DNA of 64,000 nt, from the NCBI GenBank assembly GCA_002319795.1, contig DCFU01000048.1, positions 87,446 to 151,445 of the forward strand. The letters run 5' to 3'. Every line of letters starts with the position of its first letter. Positions within the stretch are counted from its first letter, which is position 1. This stretch comes from Megamonas sp. UBA1796. GTDB taxonomy: Bacteria > Bacillota > Negativicutes > Selenomonadales > Selenomonadaceae. Below are positions 1 to 9,131 of this stretch, piece by piece. Both the position numbers and the translations under genes were made by a program. The notes beneath the pieces were generated by a model. It searched no databases. It had not been told where the DNA came from and saw only the letters and a list, made by a program, of their open reading frames with translations.

Positions 1-1
1 G

Positions 2-640
2 GATGAATATTATCGGTCGGGGGTATTCCGGCATTTTTCAGAGGATTGTCGTTGCTCTGTGTCGATTACCAGCCGGGTGGATGTAACGGAATTGGCGGAT
101 TGTTCAAAGCATAGGAATAAAAAATTTTATATTGATTTCTTATACATATTGTCTAAAACCATGAACGCACGTGAGGATTATCGGCTGAGTTATTTGCGCG
201 ATACGCAGCAGCTCGTAGTATATGACAAGATAAACCCAACACAATATATTTTTCATGCGGATACAGAGACATGCACCCCGGTGTATACGGAATATCTGCC
301 GGAGTATCAGAGCTTTTATGAGAATTGTGCAATCGATATTGAAAAGGCTAAACAGACACGGGAATATAAACTTGATATGCTGCATCATGAAACTTGGTTT
401 GATGCATCCTATATTTCGTGGCTTTCGTATGATGCACTCCATGTGGAGCTGCCAGATGGATATTTGTATTTCATGCCAATTATTAATTGGGGCAGATATC
501 GCGAGGAAAATGGACGACTCATGATGCCTGTTAGTGTACGTCTTAACCATGCTGCAGCCGATGGATATCTGCTCGCGCAGGTATTCGTGTTGTTGCAAAA
601 GGAGATAGCCTGCTTTGTAAGAGACGAAAACGCAGGTTGA
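2..640 (+). CDS. chloramphenicol acetyltransferase-family protein, 5' end missing
   Basis: The reading frame is open from base 2, so the true start lies left of the window. The GTG at 59 is internal, because the upstream in-frame residues (EYYRSGVFRHF, then CRCSVSITSRVDVT) match the conserved N-terminal part of CAT trimers. Near the C-terminus the stretch LNHAAADGY carries the HxxxDG motif with the catalytic histidine. The family transfers acetyl from acetyl-CoA to the 3-hydroxyl of chloramphenicol. Many chromosomal CAT-like proteins of anaerobes act on unknown acceptors, so resistance cannot be assumed. A hairpin terminator follows. Confidence 0.85.
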   Translation, partial: DEYYRSGVFRHFSEDCRCSVSITSRVDVTELADCSKHRNKKFYIDFLYILSKTMNAREDYRLSYLRDTQQLVVYDKINPTQYIFHADTETCTPVYTEYLPEYQSFYENCAIDIEKAKQTREYKLDMLHHETWFDASYISWLSYDALHVELPDGYLYFMPIINWGRYREENGRLMMPVSVRLNHAAADGYLLAQVFVLLQKEIACFVRDENAG

Positions 641-668
641 TTTAGACAAGCGGAGAAAAATACGATAT

Positions 669-709
669 ATACTGGTGTCTGCAAGACAGGTGCAGAGCCA
701 GTATTTTTG
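669..709 (+). terminator. terminator after the CAT-like gene
   Basis: An imperfect stem, ATACTGG-TG-TCTGC pairing with GCAGA-G-CCAGTAT, is followed by TTTTTG. It lies 29 bases after the stop codon. Confidence 0.6.
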
Positions 710-833
710 TTTGCACTATAAAATTGCGAATGGTATCGCCGCATCTTAACCGTGGAAAAATGCAGGATACCCTGCAAGATATAGCTTTTTAAGCAGGGCT
801 GTTTTATAATACAGGAATGAAGGGGGAGTCTGG

Positions 834-1274
834 TTGAAGATAAAGGTTGAGTACGATAAGCAATTATCGGAAACAGAGGTGGTGCTCCGCTGCAATAATA
901 TGAAAGATCCTGAAGTCAATGCATTGCTGGGATATTTGCAGCTTTATGATGGAACAGTCATAGGCTACAAGGATGGTGAGGCACACAAGCTGTTCCTATA
1001 TGAGGTATTTTACATTGACAGTGTCGATGAAAAGACTTTTCTATATCTGGATAATGGTGTATACGAAACATCGAAAAAGCTTTATGAATGGGAAAGTGAG
1101 CTGATAGATACTCCTTTTGTGCGTATAAGTAAATCAACTATATTGAACACAGATAAGCTGCAATCGGTGCGGCCTACATTCAGCGGCAAGCTTGAGGCTG
1201 TGTTGGAGAATGGGGAGAAGCAAATCGTTAATCGTCATTATGTAGCGGGATTTCGCCAGAAATTTGGTATCTGA
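834..1274 (+). CDS. LytTR-domain DNA-binding regulator
   Basis: This 146-residue protein starts at TTG 834, with GGGGGAG about six bases upstream. The C-terminal ~100 residues form a LytTR DNA-binding domain: the stretch from LFLYEVFYIDS to a KLYEWESEL helix, then PFVRISKSTILN, and a terminal NRHYVAGFRQKFG. There is no receiver domain, so it is a one-component LytTR protein of the type encoded beside a DUF3021 membrane protein, as here. Such pairs usually regulate their own operon, with the membrane protein restraining the regulator. The stop is 97 bases before the DUF3021 start. Confidence 0.85.
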   Translation: MKIKVEYDKQLSETEVVLRCNNMKDPEVNALLGYLQLYDGTVIGYKDGEAHKLFLYEVFYIDSVDEKTFLYLDNGVYETSKKLYEWESELIDTPFVRISKSTILNTDKLQSVRPTFSGKLEAVLENGEKQIVNRHYVAGFRQKFGI

Positions 1275-1371
1275 GTATTTGAAATTCTCAATAGGTAATT
1301 TGTTTAAAGATTGGTTTTGTAAATTGCCAAATATTTACGGAAAAAATTTCTCATACGAGGGAGGGACGAAT

Positions 1372-1824
1372 ATGAAAAGAGGTTCTTTGAAAGGATGTTT
1401 GCTGGCAGACTGTGTATCTTTTACGGTTGCAGCACTTATCAGTTCGATTTTGGTAGTGGTGACACCAGATCGTATGTTTCATATGACACCTAATTATTAT
1501 TTAGAATTGTTTGTCGTGACGACATTTGTAAATGTCCTTATGCTTCTTACGATGCGGCTGCCCATTGACTGTATGCCAGTGAATATGCTTATTGACCTTT
1601 TGGATGTCGCGGTTGGCGTATTAGGGCTTGGCGGCGGTATATTTCATTGGTTCGGGTGGCGACTTGGATATGTGGTAGAGGCTGTGACTCTTTTAACTGT
1701 TGTATATTTTGTCACGTATGGACTGATGATTTGGCAAAATCGAGAGCTGGCCCGTCAAATCAATAGGCATATCCTGCAATGTAAATGTGGAAAAAAGCAC
1801 GCGGCGGAGAAACAGCAGCAATAA
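1372..1824 (+). CDS. DUF3021-type membrane protein, partner of LytTR regulator
   Basis: This 150-residue protein starts at ATG 1372 behind GAGGGAGGG. It has four hydrophobic segments (about residues 13-28, 44-60, 77-96 and 103-123) and a short charged tail containing a CKCGKK motif. Length, topology and position directly after a LytTR gene match the DUF3021 family, whose members are thought to inhibit the adjacent LytTR protein at the membrane. The next gene begins 20 bases after its stop, so the three genes probably form one operon. Confidence 0.75.
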   Translation: MKRGSLKGCLLADCVSFTVAALISSILVVVTPDRMFHMTPNYYLELFVVTTFVNVLMLLTMRLPIDCMPVNMLIDLLDVAVGVLGLGGGIFHWFGWRLGYVVEAVTLLTVVYFVTYGLMIWQNRELARQINRHILQCKCGKKHAAEKQQQ

Positions 1825-1844
1825 ACAATCGGGGAGAGTATTTT

Positions 1845-2627
1845 ATGACAACTATTTATTATTTATCAGCAACTGGAAATTCTTTACAGGCTGCGAAAAG
1901 AATACAGGAGACGCTTGAAGGGAATGGCAAAAATGTTCGGCTGCTTTCCATGCCCGAGGCTTTGCAAATGGGGGAAGTTCATCCGGAAGGAGATGTGGGC
2001 TTTGTCATGCCACTGCACTTTTTTGCGTTGCCTCTTTTGGCAGAAACATTTTTCCAAAAGCTGGATTTACAGCAGGCAGACTATACCTTTGCTGTCATGA
2101 CCTGTGGCTGGCACTATATGAGCGATGCCTTCCACGAGCTGCGAAAGATATTTGCCGCGAAGGGCACGAGGCTTGGAGCAGCATTCTATATTGATACGAT
2201 ATCAATTTATTTGCCGCTGGGTGATGTGCCACCGAAGGAAAAGAAGCAGCGTTGCCTGCGCAAGGCAACGGCTCGGACCGAGGTTGTCGTAGAAAAAATC
2301 ATGCAGCATAAGGCAGAACATGAAAACGAGTATCTCAATCTTTTGTCGCGGCTTATCCACCATTATGTGCAAAAACATCGTGCTGAACTGGATAAGAACT
2401 TTCAAGCGGGGGAAGATTGCAATGGTTGTGGTCTGTGTGCAGCTGTATGTCCGGTAGAAAATATTACGCTGCCGAAGGGAAAGCCGATTTGGCAGCATCA
2501 TTGTACGCAGTGTCTGGGATGTCTGCATGTTTGTCCACAAAAAACCATTGATATAGGGAAAAGCACAATAGGTTGCAGACGTTATCGTCATCCGGAGATT
2601 ACAGTCAAGGAATTGCTGCGGCATTAA
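1845..2627 (+). CDS. EFR1-type flavodoxin/ferredoxin fusion protein
   Basis: This 260-residue protein starts at ATG 1845 after GGGGAGAG. The N-terminal flavodoxin-like half shows the FMN phosphate loop SATGNSLQAAKRI. The C-terminal part carries two 4Fe-4S clusters, CNGCGLCAAVCP and CTQCLGCLHVCP. This is the EFRO/EFR1 arrangement: a soluble electron carrier with a flavin and two clusters, common in anaerobic Firmicutes. The electron partner is unknown. It sits third in the LytTR-DUF3021 operon and may therefore be that regulator's target. Confidence 0.85.
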   Translation: MTTIYYLSATGNSLQAAKRIQETLEGNGKNVRLLSMPEALQMGEVHPEGDVGFVMPLHFFALPLLAETFFQKLDLQQADYTFAVMTCGWHYMSDAFHELRKIFAAKGTRLGAAFYIDTISIYLPLGDVPPKEKKQRCLRKATARTEVVVEKIMQHKAEHENEYLNLLSRLIHHYVQKHRAELDKNFQAGEDCNGCGLCAAVCPVENITLPKGKPIWQHHCTQCLGCLHVCPQKTIDIGKSTIGCRRYRHPEITVKELLRH

Positions 2628-2685
2628 AAATGCTTTTAAGCGTTATATACGTGAGTTCAAAAGCATATTATTAGGCCATAGAAAT

Positions 2686-2734
2686 ACTCGAGTGAATATT
2701 AGTCATTGACTAATATTCACTCGAGTGCTACACT
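2686..2734 (+). promoter_or_regulatory. promoter of the TetR gene buried in a 41-bp palindrome
   Basis: Two 20-base arms (2686-2705 and 2707-2726) are perfect inverted copies around the single base 2706. The -35 box TTGACT (2706-2711) begins at the centre of symmetry. A 17-base spacer formed by the right arm leads to the -10 box TACACT (2729-2734). The palindrome would occlude RNA polymerase when bound, so it is most likely the operator of the TetR protein encoded downstream (autorepression). No U-tract follows, so it is not a terminator. Confidence 0.8.
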
Positions 2735-2871
2735 GTTTTTGTGAGATTATTTTGTAGAGTAAATCTCAGAAAAGACAGGATGATTGTTTTGCGGATGAAG
2801 GCGTAGTACACAGGGCGTGCAGTTTGCAAATTCTGTTTAGAGGATTCAACAGGATAGAGAGGAGAAGGTGC

Positions 2872-3459
2872 ATGGAAAGGATATCAAAACCGCCAGAGGT
2901 GCGTCGACAGGAGATTATTCATACTGCAATGCGCGTGTTTTATAAAAAAGGCTATTATGCGTCCTCTATGGCGGATATTGCAAATGAAATGAAGGTTGTA
3001 CCTGGACTTTGCTATCGGTACTTTAAATCGAAGCAGGAATTGTTTGACACGGCTATGCAGCAATATATTGAAGAATGTGCGGCACCCTTTTTGTGCGTTT
3101 TCGAGGAACGAGGGTGTGATTTCAGAAAAAAATTGGAACGATTGGGAGATTTGTTTCAGAGTGAAGAGAAATACAGCCGTTATCATGAATTTTTTCATCG
3201 TCCGGGAAATGAAGCGTTGCATATTATGTTATCTGTACGCATGACGCAATATATCTTGCCCAGTTTGTGTGAAGATCTTAAATGGCAGTGCAGGATGGGT
3301 TATCTCAACATAGAACAACCGGAGCTTATGGCAAAATTCCTGCTGGGAGGGATCATTGCTTTGTTGCAGGAACAGCCCGCAAATGCAGATTTGCGCTTAC
3401 ATTTTTTACAGCAGGCAGCAGAGCGACTGCTGTTGTGCGATGAGGAACTCTGCGTATAG
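2872..3459 (+). CDS. TetR/AcrR-family transcriptional regulator
   Basis: This 195-residue protein starts at ATG 2872 behind GGAGAAGG. The N-terminal helix-turn-helix is typical: RRQEIIHTAMRVFYKKGYY, then SSMADIANEMKVVPGLCYRY, then FKSKQELF. The helical C-terminal ligand and dimer domain (about residues 65-195) has no recognisable inducer specificity. It is probably autoregulated through the palindrome at 2686-2726. The MarR-like gene follows 57 bases later and may be co-transcribed. No efflux gene is adjacent, so the regulated function is unknown. Confidence 0.88.
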   Translation: MERISKPPEVRRQEIIHTAMRVFYKKGYYASSMADIANEMKVVPGLCYRYFKSKQELFDTAMQQYIEECAAPFLCVFEERGCDFRKKLERLGDLFQSEEKYSRYHEFFHRPGNEALHIMLSVRMTQYILPSLCEDLKWQCRMGYLNIEQPELMAKFLLGGIIALLQEQPANADLRLHFLQQAAERLLLCDEELCV

Positions 3460-3516
3460 AAAAATAGAAAATGCTTTTGATGGGATATCAGTTGAAGAAA
3501 GCGGGGAGGTAATAGG

Positions 3517-3969
3517 ATGGATGCGAAGAAAAGAGATTTAGTAAGATTTTTATTTTTTTCCTCAAAACGTTTTTCAAATGGTATGCAAAAAATTTATCAA
3601 CAGGTATTTGAGAATTGGAATATGTCGCCTTTCTTGATTTATATGCTTATGTTTATACATCAGCATCACCATATCACGCTGCCGCAGCTTAGCCGGGAAA
3701 TGTCGATGTCGTCAGATAGCTGTAAAAAATGCGTCAATCAATTGATCCTTCGGGGTATTTTGAAGCAAGAGGAGCAAGAGGGAGGCATGTGTCTGGTATT
3801 TGCTGAACAAGGAGAAGAGATTTGCGAAAAGCTCGATAAAGGTTTGGAAGAGCTTTATAAGAATTATGAAAGAACCCTTGGCCTGGAGTTTTCTGAACAA
3901 CTGGCGTATGAACTTAGCGCGGCCAGTAATTTTTTGGAAGAAAGTCAGTTATACAAGCAAAGCGTATAA
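3517..3969 (+). CDS. MarR-like winged-helix regulator
   Basis: This 150-residue protein starts at ATG 3517 after GGGGAGG. The central winged helix reads ITLPQLSREMSMSSDSCKKC, then VNQLILRGILKQ, then a short wing with EQEGGMCLVF. It is flanked by helices that would form the MarR dimer interface. Two cysteines lie in the recognition-helix region (residues ~69-72) and could sense thiol oxidation, but this is only inference. It follows the TetR gene and precedes a terminator. Confidence 0.75.
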   Translation: MDAKKRDLVRFLFFSSKRFSNGMQKIYQQVFENWNMSPFLIYMLMFIHQHHHITLPQLSREMSMSSDSCKKCVNQLILRGILKQEEQEGGMCLVFAEQGEEICEKLDKGLEELYKNYERTLGLEFSEQLAYELSAASNFLEESQLYKQSV

Positions 3970-4024
3970 AGCATATGAAGCCCTCATAAGGCCAGAACAA
4001 ACCATGCTTCTAATAGTGATCACT

Positions 4025-4060
4025 GCCTCAGTTGTCAATCTGACAATTGAGGCTTTTATA
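4025..4060 (+). terminator. terminator after the TetR/MarR genes
   Basis: The stem GCCTCAGTTGTCA (4025-4037) pairs with TGACAATTGAGGC (4041-4053) with one G-T wobble and a three-base loop. TTTTATAT follows. Confidence 0.75.
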
Positions 4061-4349
4061 TATATTAACTACCGGCTCTGCTTGCTGTGCAAAAAATATT
4101 TGCTTGTGTTCACAAAATAGATCAGCAGTTACATCGAATGCTTTTTATTCGTCGGCTGTAGGCACGTTTTCATAGTAAAAACATTTTGAATCCTGTTCGG
4201 GGTGTACAAAAATGCTTCATTTTAAATATTGGTTTATATATGCCTATGCTTTGATCTGCTATTGCCAGGCTTCTTTTTTTATGTAAAATCAGGTTTACCT
4301 GTACCCACCATCCTAAGCATATCGTCCCAATGGAGAGAAAGGATATTTG

Positions 4350-4566
4350 TCAGTATGGGGATGTTGTTAAATTATTCCTTGTTCTATAGTTCGTAATAGC
4401 ATTCCGTTTCTTCAGAGAGGCACTTTCAATAGCAGCCATATATTGATTGAATTCGTATTTAGAAAGACAGAATAATCCCAAATTGTTGTGCTTGTATCAA
4501 GGAGTATAAGTTATGGTCCCTTTGGTCTGAAATCTTGATTTTCCGGGACATTTTGCCAATGGGCAT
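4350..4566 (-). pseudogene. possible decayed coding remnant
   Basis: On the minus strand a frame starting at 4566 reads MPIGKMSRKIKISDQRD and ends after about 35 residues at a stop at 4459-4461. A shifted frame then continues as KYEFNQYMAAIESASLKKRN and ends at 4350. The two pieces together look like real protein interrupted by a frameshift. A third frame reads across the same junction with one stop. I do not recognise the family; a transposase remnant is one guess. Confidence 0.3.
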
Positions 4567-4674
4567 ATGGAAAATACCATATATACGGCCCTTTGTTAAA
4601 TGCAAAAAAGTTTGTAATAAGATAGAGCCTGTTTGCAGGTGAGTTTCACAAAAATTATGGAAGAACTGTGGTTA

Positions 4675-4711
4675 GACGGCATGCGAATACATGCCGTCCC
4701 TGCTTTTTTAT
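4675..4711 (+). terminator. orphan intrinsic terminator
   Basis: GACGGCATG (4675-4683) pairs perfectly with CATGCCGTC (4690-4698) and is followed by CCTGCTTTTTT. No intact plus-strand gene ends nearby, so it terminates either an unrecognised small RNA or read-through into fapA. Confidence 0.65.
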
Positions 4712-5096
4712 CGTTGGCATCTTTTAGGAAAAAAAGTCTGTTGTATGATGAAAAAAATACGTTGTATAATAAATAGCATATACTGAATAAGTTATTTTAA
4801 CAAAAACGTTATTGGAGGAGAGTGGATATACAGATCCAGGAGATGTTTGCAGCGAGATTCTTTTATAATAAATCGCTTGATTCTATGAGGTACAGAAAAT
4901 CAGGCATTTCATTATAAGAAACTTTTACTTCGTAACTTTATGAACATTCTGCGTATTCTTTGATGATTTTTTAATTGCTGTTTCCTGGCTTCAGCTTGTG
5001 CAGTGTATATACAATAGGTATAGTTGATTTTTATTCAATAGGGTAAGATTTTGATATATGTTTTTGAGATGCCGCCAGGGAAGAGGGGGATGTGTT

Positions 5097-6767
5097 ATGG
5101 AAGACGAAAAAATGATTCCCCATGTTGGTGGACAAGAAGCCGGATATTTGTTTGAATTTAAACCCGATGGTGTTTTTTTGACGGTGTATCCTTCCGATGG
5201 AAGCGTACCGGCTGTACTTTCTGATATGTGCGAGGCTTTAAAAAAGTATGGAGTTATTGATTATGATATAGAGATTTTGGTGCATACTCTGCGTGAAGCC
5301 GCGGGAAAGTCCCAGAAATTAGCTGATCATTTTGAAGTTCCCTTTGATTGCCCAGGTGAGGAGGAGACTCTGGAGAAGCAAGATGAAAAGCCTGCAAAAG
5401 AAAAGGAGGAATACGCAAAATTTACGATTGAAATCACTAAAGACCGTATGAAATCAATCGTACATATTGATTATGAAACGGGAAAATTAAAACCCGGCAT
5501 GGATATGATTATGGAAGCCCTGCAAAGTAAAAATGTGATTTTTGGTATTGATTCGCAGGCCGTAGAAGCAGGGCTTGAGGATGGGGTCGAGAAGTTTACA
5601 GCAGCACAGGGGATACCAGCTATAAGTGGTATGGATGCGCATATTGACCGCAAATTCAATTTGAGTATAAGAGGAAAGCCTGTGCTTGATAAGGATGATC
5701 AGGCTGACTATAAAAATTTGAATCTTGTTGTTTTGGTGAAAAAGGGAGACCTTTTGGCAGAAAGGATTTTGCAAACGGCGGGTACTTCGGGGAGAAATGT
5801 TTTTGGTGATGAGGTTATGGCACGTCATGGCAAGCCCATACCGCTTCCAAATGGGAAAAATACTGTTGTGAAGGATGAAAACAGTATTTTGGCAGATATT
5901 GATGGACAAATTGTCGATACAGGCGGTAAGATCAGTGTAGATCCCATATTGTCCATTTCGGGAGATGTGGGAGTTTCTACAGGTAATATAGATTTTATAG
6001 GTGCCGTTCATGTCAGCGACAATGTAGAGGAAGGATTTGCCATCAAGGCTACCGGGGATATCGAAATCAAGGGCGTGGTGAGCGGCGCGACCATCGAAGG
6101 ACAGAATGTCTTCATATCCGGCGGTATCCAAGGGATGCATCGGGGTAAGATTGTTGCGCATGGAGATTTGCGTGCAACTTTTGCTGAAAATGCTGATATC
6201 CAGGCGGATGGAACCATTTATATCATGGGTGTATCTCTGCATTCCCGGTTGCGAGCCGGCAAAAAACTTATTGTGGACGGTAAGCGTGGACAGGTCATAG
6301 GAGGAGCATTGGCAGCAGGCGAAGAGATACGGGCAAAAATTATAGGCAATTTTATGAATGTGTCCACACGGTTATCGGTAGGTACGAATCCGATGCTGGA
6401 AAAAAAGTATCAGGATACATGCAAAGAATATGCAGACTGCAAGAAACGCTTGCTGCAATTGACCAAGACCCTGAATACGCTGGGGAAAATCGATATGAGC
6501 AAGCTCCCGCCTGAACGTCTAAGACAAATTCGTTCACTGAAAATGTCACAATTCCCTTTAGCGGGCCTGGCAGAACGTGATGAGAAAATCATACATACTT
6601 TAGAGACTGAGATGCAAAATATTAAAAAGGGCAAGATCCGTGTTTTCGATACGATATTTCCCGGGGTGAAGATGAAAGTCAATTCTGCGATGAAGAATAT
6701 TCAAACAGAACAGAAGCGCTGTACTTTTTATGTTGATGAGGATGTTGTAAGGACAGGTCCTTATTGA
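5097..6767 (+). CDS. FapA/DUF342 family protein
   Basis: This 556-residue protein starts at ATG 5097 behind the strong site GAAGAGGGGGA. The middle (about residues 170-440) is the DUF342/FapA core: glycine-rich short repeats such as GDVGVSTGNIDF and VEEGFAIKATGDIEIKGVV form a right-handed beta-helix like that of bactofilins and MinC. The C-terminal ~110 residues are a charged coiled coil. FapA-type proteins are cytoplasmic and of uncertain role, sometimes linked to polarity or flagella. It is monocistronic, between orphan DNA and a bidirectional terminator. Confidence 0.8.
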   Translation: MEDEKMIPHVGGQEAGYLFEFKPDGVFLTVYPSDGSVPAVLSDMCEALKKYGVIDYDIEILVHTLREAAGKSQKLADHFEVPFDCPGEEETLEKQDEKPAKEKEEYAKFTIEITKDRMKSIVHIDYETGKLKPGMDMIMEALQSKNVIFGIDSQAVEAGLEDGVEKFTAAQGIPAISGMDAHIDRKFNLSIRGKPVLDKDDQADYKNLNLVVLVKKGDLLAERILQTAGTSGRNVFGDEVMARHGKPIPLPNGKNTVVKDENSILADIDGQIVDTGGKISVDPILSISGDVGVSTGNIDFIGAVHVSDNVEEGFAIKATGDIEIKGVVSGATIEGQNVFISGGIQGMHRGKIVAHGDLRATFAENADIQADGTIYIMGVSLHSRLRAGKKLIVDGKRGQVIGGALAAGEEIRAKIIGNFMNVSTRLSVGTNPMLEKKYQDTCKEYADCKKRLLQLTKTLNTLGKIDMSKLPPERLRQIRSLKMSQFPLAGLAERDEKIIHTLETEMQNIKKGKIRVFDTIFPGVKMKVNSAMKNIQTEQKRCTFYVDEDVVRTGPY

Positions 6768-6865
6768 TTGTTTTACCTGAAGGAAAGACGGCGATGGCAA
6801 CACAATCTGGTGCATGCTCACACGGTCAGATGATTCAAAGCCTGAGAGCTCTGTTTTTACAAAAA

Positions 6866-6899
6866 GACTGCCGCACGTTTTTTCTAACGTGCGGCAGTC
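6866..6899. terminator. bidirectional terminator between fapA and pncB
   Basis: A perfect 14-bp stem, GACTGCCGCACGTT with AACGTGCGGCAGTC, has a six-base loop. Five T residues follow on the minus strand and TCATTTT on the plus strand. It separates two convergent genes. Confidence 0.85.
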
Positions 6900-6912
6900 T
6901 CATTTTACGAAT

Positions 6913-8364
6913 CTATTCGTTTCTCGATTCATGCAGCAGATTCATTTTCATCTCATAATACCTGGGGCTCATATCAAGGTAATGTACATGTGGATTTTCG
7001 AAGCGCTGCTCTTCCTTCCAGATTTCTGTGGACAGTTGCTTTTGTACATAATGACGTATCTCATCAAGCTGTGGCAGAGGTTTTATGCGTTTTCCATTTT
7101 TTATTACTTGCTGCTGGAGTGATTCTACACGACAGTGGCTGAAGTAACGATTTTTCCAAGGCTTTTCCGGGTCTACATAACGGTAGGCATTGGTCATATC
7201 GACAGCTTCATCCGCCTGTGTGAGCAGGTCGGCTATGGCATGTCCTTCTTCATCATAGATACGGTATACATTTTTTAAACCAGGGTTAGTGATTTTTTCG
7301 ACGGTTTCCGATACTTTGATTTTAGGATGGAATATGCCTTGCTTTTCGACAGCGGCAATTTTATAAACTGCACCAAAGACCGGGTCACTTTTGGCAGTGA
7401 TGAGTCGTTCGCCTACGCCAAAACCATCAATACAGGCTTTCTGATTCAGCAGAGAGGTAATCGTATATTCATCCAGACTGTTGGATACAAAAATTTTGCA
7501 ATCTTGCAGGTTCGCATCATCAAGCATTTTACGCACTCTTTTCGACAGATAGGCCAGGTCCCCGGAATCGAGCCGGATGCCCTTGAGGCGTTTTCCCATG
7601 GGAGCAAGAACCTCCCGAGCTATACGGATGGCATTGGGAATACCGGAGTGCAGTACATCATAGGTATCGACCAGCAGAAGGGCAGCATCCGGATAAATTT
7701 CGGCGTAATGCCGGAAGGATTCATATTCATTGTCAAAATACATCACCCAGCTGTGTGCCATGGTGCCGCTTACCGGAATGCCGAATTGCTTTCCGGCAAG
7801 AACTGTAGCAGTGCTTCCTGCACCGCCAATGTAGGCAGCTCTTGCACCATAGACAGCTGCATCCATATTGTGGGCCCGTCGGGCGCCGAAATCCGATACA
7901 CCGCGTCCGGCTGCGGCACAAACGATACGTCTTGCTTTTGTGGCAATGAGGGACTGGTGGTTTACCTGCGCCAGAATGGCAGTTTCAACCAATTGGGCAT
8001 CAATAATAGGAGCAACCACTGTGATGATTGGCTCGTTCGGATACATGATGGTACCCTCAGGAAAAGCGTAAACATCACCTTGAAAGCGGAAATCCTTCAG
8101 GTAATTCAGAAAATCTTCCTTAAAAAGATGTAAAGAACGAAAATATTCAATATCTTCCAGATCAAAATGCAAATTCTCGATGTACTCAACGACCTGCTCG
8201 AGGCCGGCAAAAATAGAAAAACCGCCCTCATCCGGATTTTCACGGTAAAACACATCGAATACGACTCGCTGTGGTAAATTCTGGACATCAAAATAGCCAT
8301 TCGCCATAGTCATTTCGTATAAATCCATCATCATGCTGATATTGCGTTTATCAAATTGTGTCAC
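6913..8364 (-). CDS. pncB: nicotinate phosphoribosyltransferase
   Basis: This 483-residue enzyme starts at GTG 8364, with AGGAGGA eight bases upstream. It makes nicotinate mononucleotide from nicotinate and PRPP with ATP use (Preiss-Handler NAD salvage). Visible signatures are MMMDLYEMTMANGYF at the N-terminus, VSGTMAHSWVMYFDNE and the phosphoribosyl-binding stretch GIRLDSGDLAYLSKRVRKML. Length fits the longer Firmicutes form with a C-terminal extension. It is alone on the minus strand and ends at a bidirectional terminator. Confidence 0.93.
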   Translation of the reverse strand: MTQFDKRNISMMMDLYEMTMANGYFDVQNLPQRVVFDVFYRENPDEGGFSIFAGLEQVVEYIENLHFDLEDIEYFRSLHLFKEDFLNYLKDFRFQGDVYAFPEGTIMYPNEPIITVVAPIIDAQLVETAILAQVNHQSLIATKARRIVCAAAGRGVSDFGARRAHNMDAAVYGARAAYIGGAGSTATVLAGKQFGIPVSGTMAHSWVMYFDNEYESFRHYAEIYPDAALLLVDTYDVLHSGIPNAIRIAREVLAPMGKRLKGIRLDSGDLAYLSKRVRKMLDDANLQDCKIFVSNSLDEYTITSLLNQKACIDGFGVGERLITAKSDPVFGAVYKIAAVEKQGIFHPKIKVSETVEKITNPGLKNVYRIYDEEGHAIADLLTQADEAVDMTNAYRYVDPEKPWKNRYFSHCRVESLQQQVIKNGKRIKPLPQLDEIRHYVQKQLSTEIWKEEQRFENPHVHYLDMSPRYYEMKMNLLHESRNE

Positions 8365-8538
8365 AGGTGATTCCTCCTAGAGTGCTGTATTAAAACCATA
8401 TTACCCTTACCTGCCATTTTTTGCAAGCAATAAATCATGCGGTTTTGCAAGATCAGCGGGATGGTAACATCCGTTACAGTTCCGTTGCCGGGATTTATGA
8501 TAAAATAAGAAATTAGATTTGGAAGGAGAGATGCAGAT

Positions 8539-9087
8539 ATGGGAAAATGGCTGGTGATATATTCGTCCGTTACTGGTAATACGAAATGCGTAGCTGAGGC
8601 TATGGCTGAAAAAATGCAGGATGTGGATGTCTTTTCTGTGGATAAGGTGCCAGAAGATTTTTCTATGTATGAGGTCGTAGTTATTGGTTATTGGCTGCGG
8701 CGTGGGGCGCCGGATGAGAGAACACAGACTTTTTTGCCAAAAATTCATGACCAAGCGGTCGCTTTGTTTGAGACGCATGGCGCACAGCCTTATAGTGAGC
8801 ATACAATTACTGCTTTTGCGCGTGCAGCTTATCTGTTGGGGGAAGGCTGCAATATTCTTGGAACATTTGCCTGTCAGGGGAAAATCAATCCGGCGCTCAT
8901 TGCGATGCGGCAAAAAGGAGGAGCGGATGACCCGCATGCCAATACGGAAGAAAATGCTGCCCGCTGGGCGTTGGCTGCAGAACATCCGAATGCGGTGGAT
9001 CTTGCGGCTGCGGCGGAGTTTGCCGGATGCCTTTATCAAAAGCTTGAGATTTGGAAAAAATACCATGAAAAAATCCAGCGTTCATGA
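8539..9087 (+). CDS. flavodoxin-family protein
   Basis: This 182-residue protein starts at ATG 8539 after GGAAGGAGAG. The N-terminus IYSSVTGNTKCVAEAMAEKM is the FMN phosphate-binding loop, and VVIGYWLRRGAPDERTQTFL fits the second flavin loop. The family carries electrons as a soluble FMN protein. It is followed 44 bases later by fabK and the two may be co-transcribed. The redox partner is not evident. Confidence 0.82.
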   Translation: MGKWLVIYSSVTGNTKCVAEAMAEKMQDVDVFSVDKVPEDFSMYEVVVIGYWLRRGAPDERTQTFLPKIHDQAVALFETHGAQPYSEHTITAFARAAYLLGEGCNILGTFACQGKINPALIAMRQKGGADDPHANTEENAARWALAAEHPNAVDLAAAAEFAGCLYQKLEIWKKYHEKIQRS

Positions 9088-9131
9088 TACAATGAAAGGG
9101 AAAAAGATATGATATACAAGGGGGAATCTCT

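Larger units (their letters stand above)
4061..5096. other. 1-kb stretch without an intact gene
   Basis: No open frame with start, ribosome site and family resemblance is visible on either strand. The stretch holds a decayed minus-strand coding remnant (4350-4566), a terminator (4675-4711) with no intact gene in front of it, and the AT-rich 5' region of fapA. It looks like a gene graveyard or the site of a lost mobile gene. Confidence 0.55.

Noticed and set aside
1..640. Chloramphenicol resistance determinant as a firm claim
   Set aside because: The gene is cut by the window edge and chromosomal CAT-like proteins often have other substrates.
669..830. Second small gene between the CAT-like and LytTR genes
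   Set aside because: Only a terminator and a small hairpin (TGCAGG-ATA-CCCTGCA near 762-777) are visible; no start with a ribosome site.
2686..2726. Transcription terminator
   Set aside because: No T-run after the stem, and the palindrome contains the -35 box of the TetR gene.
7327..8133. Plus-strand open frame opposite pncB
   Set aside because: pncB on the minus strand has full-length similarity and a strong ribosome site; this is its mirror frame.
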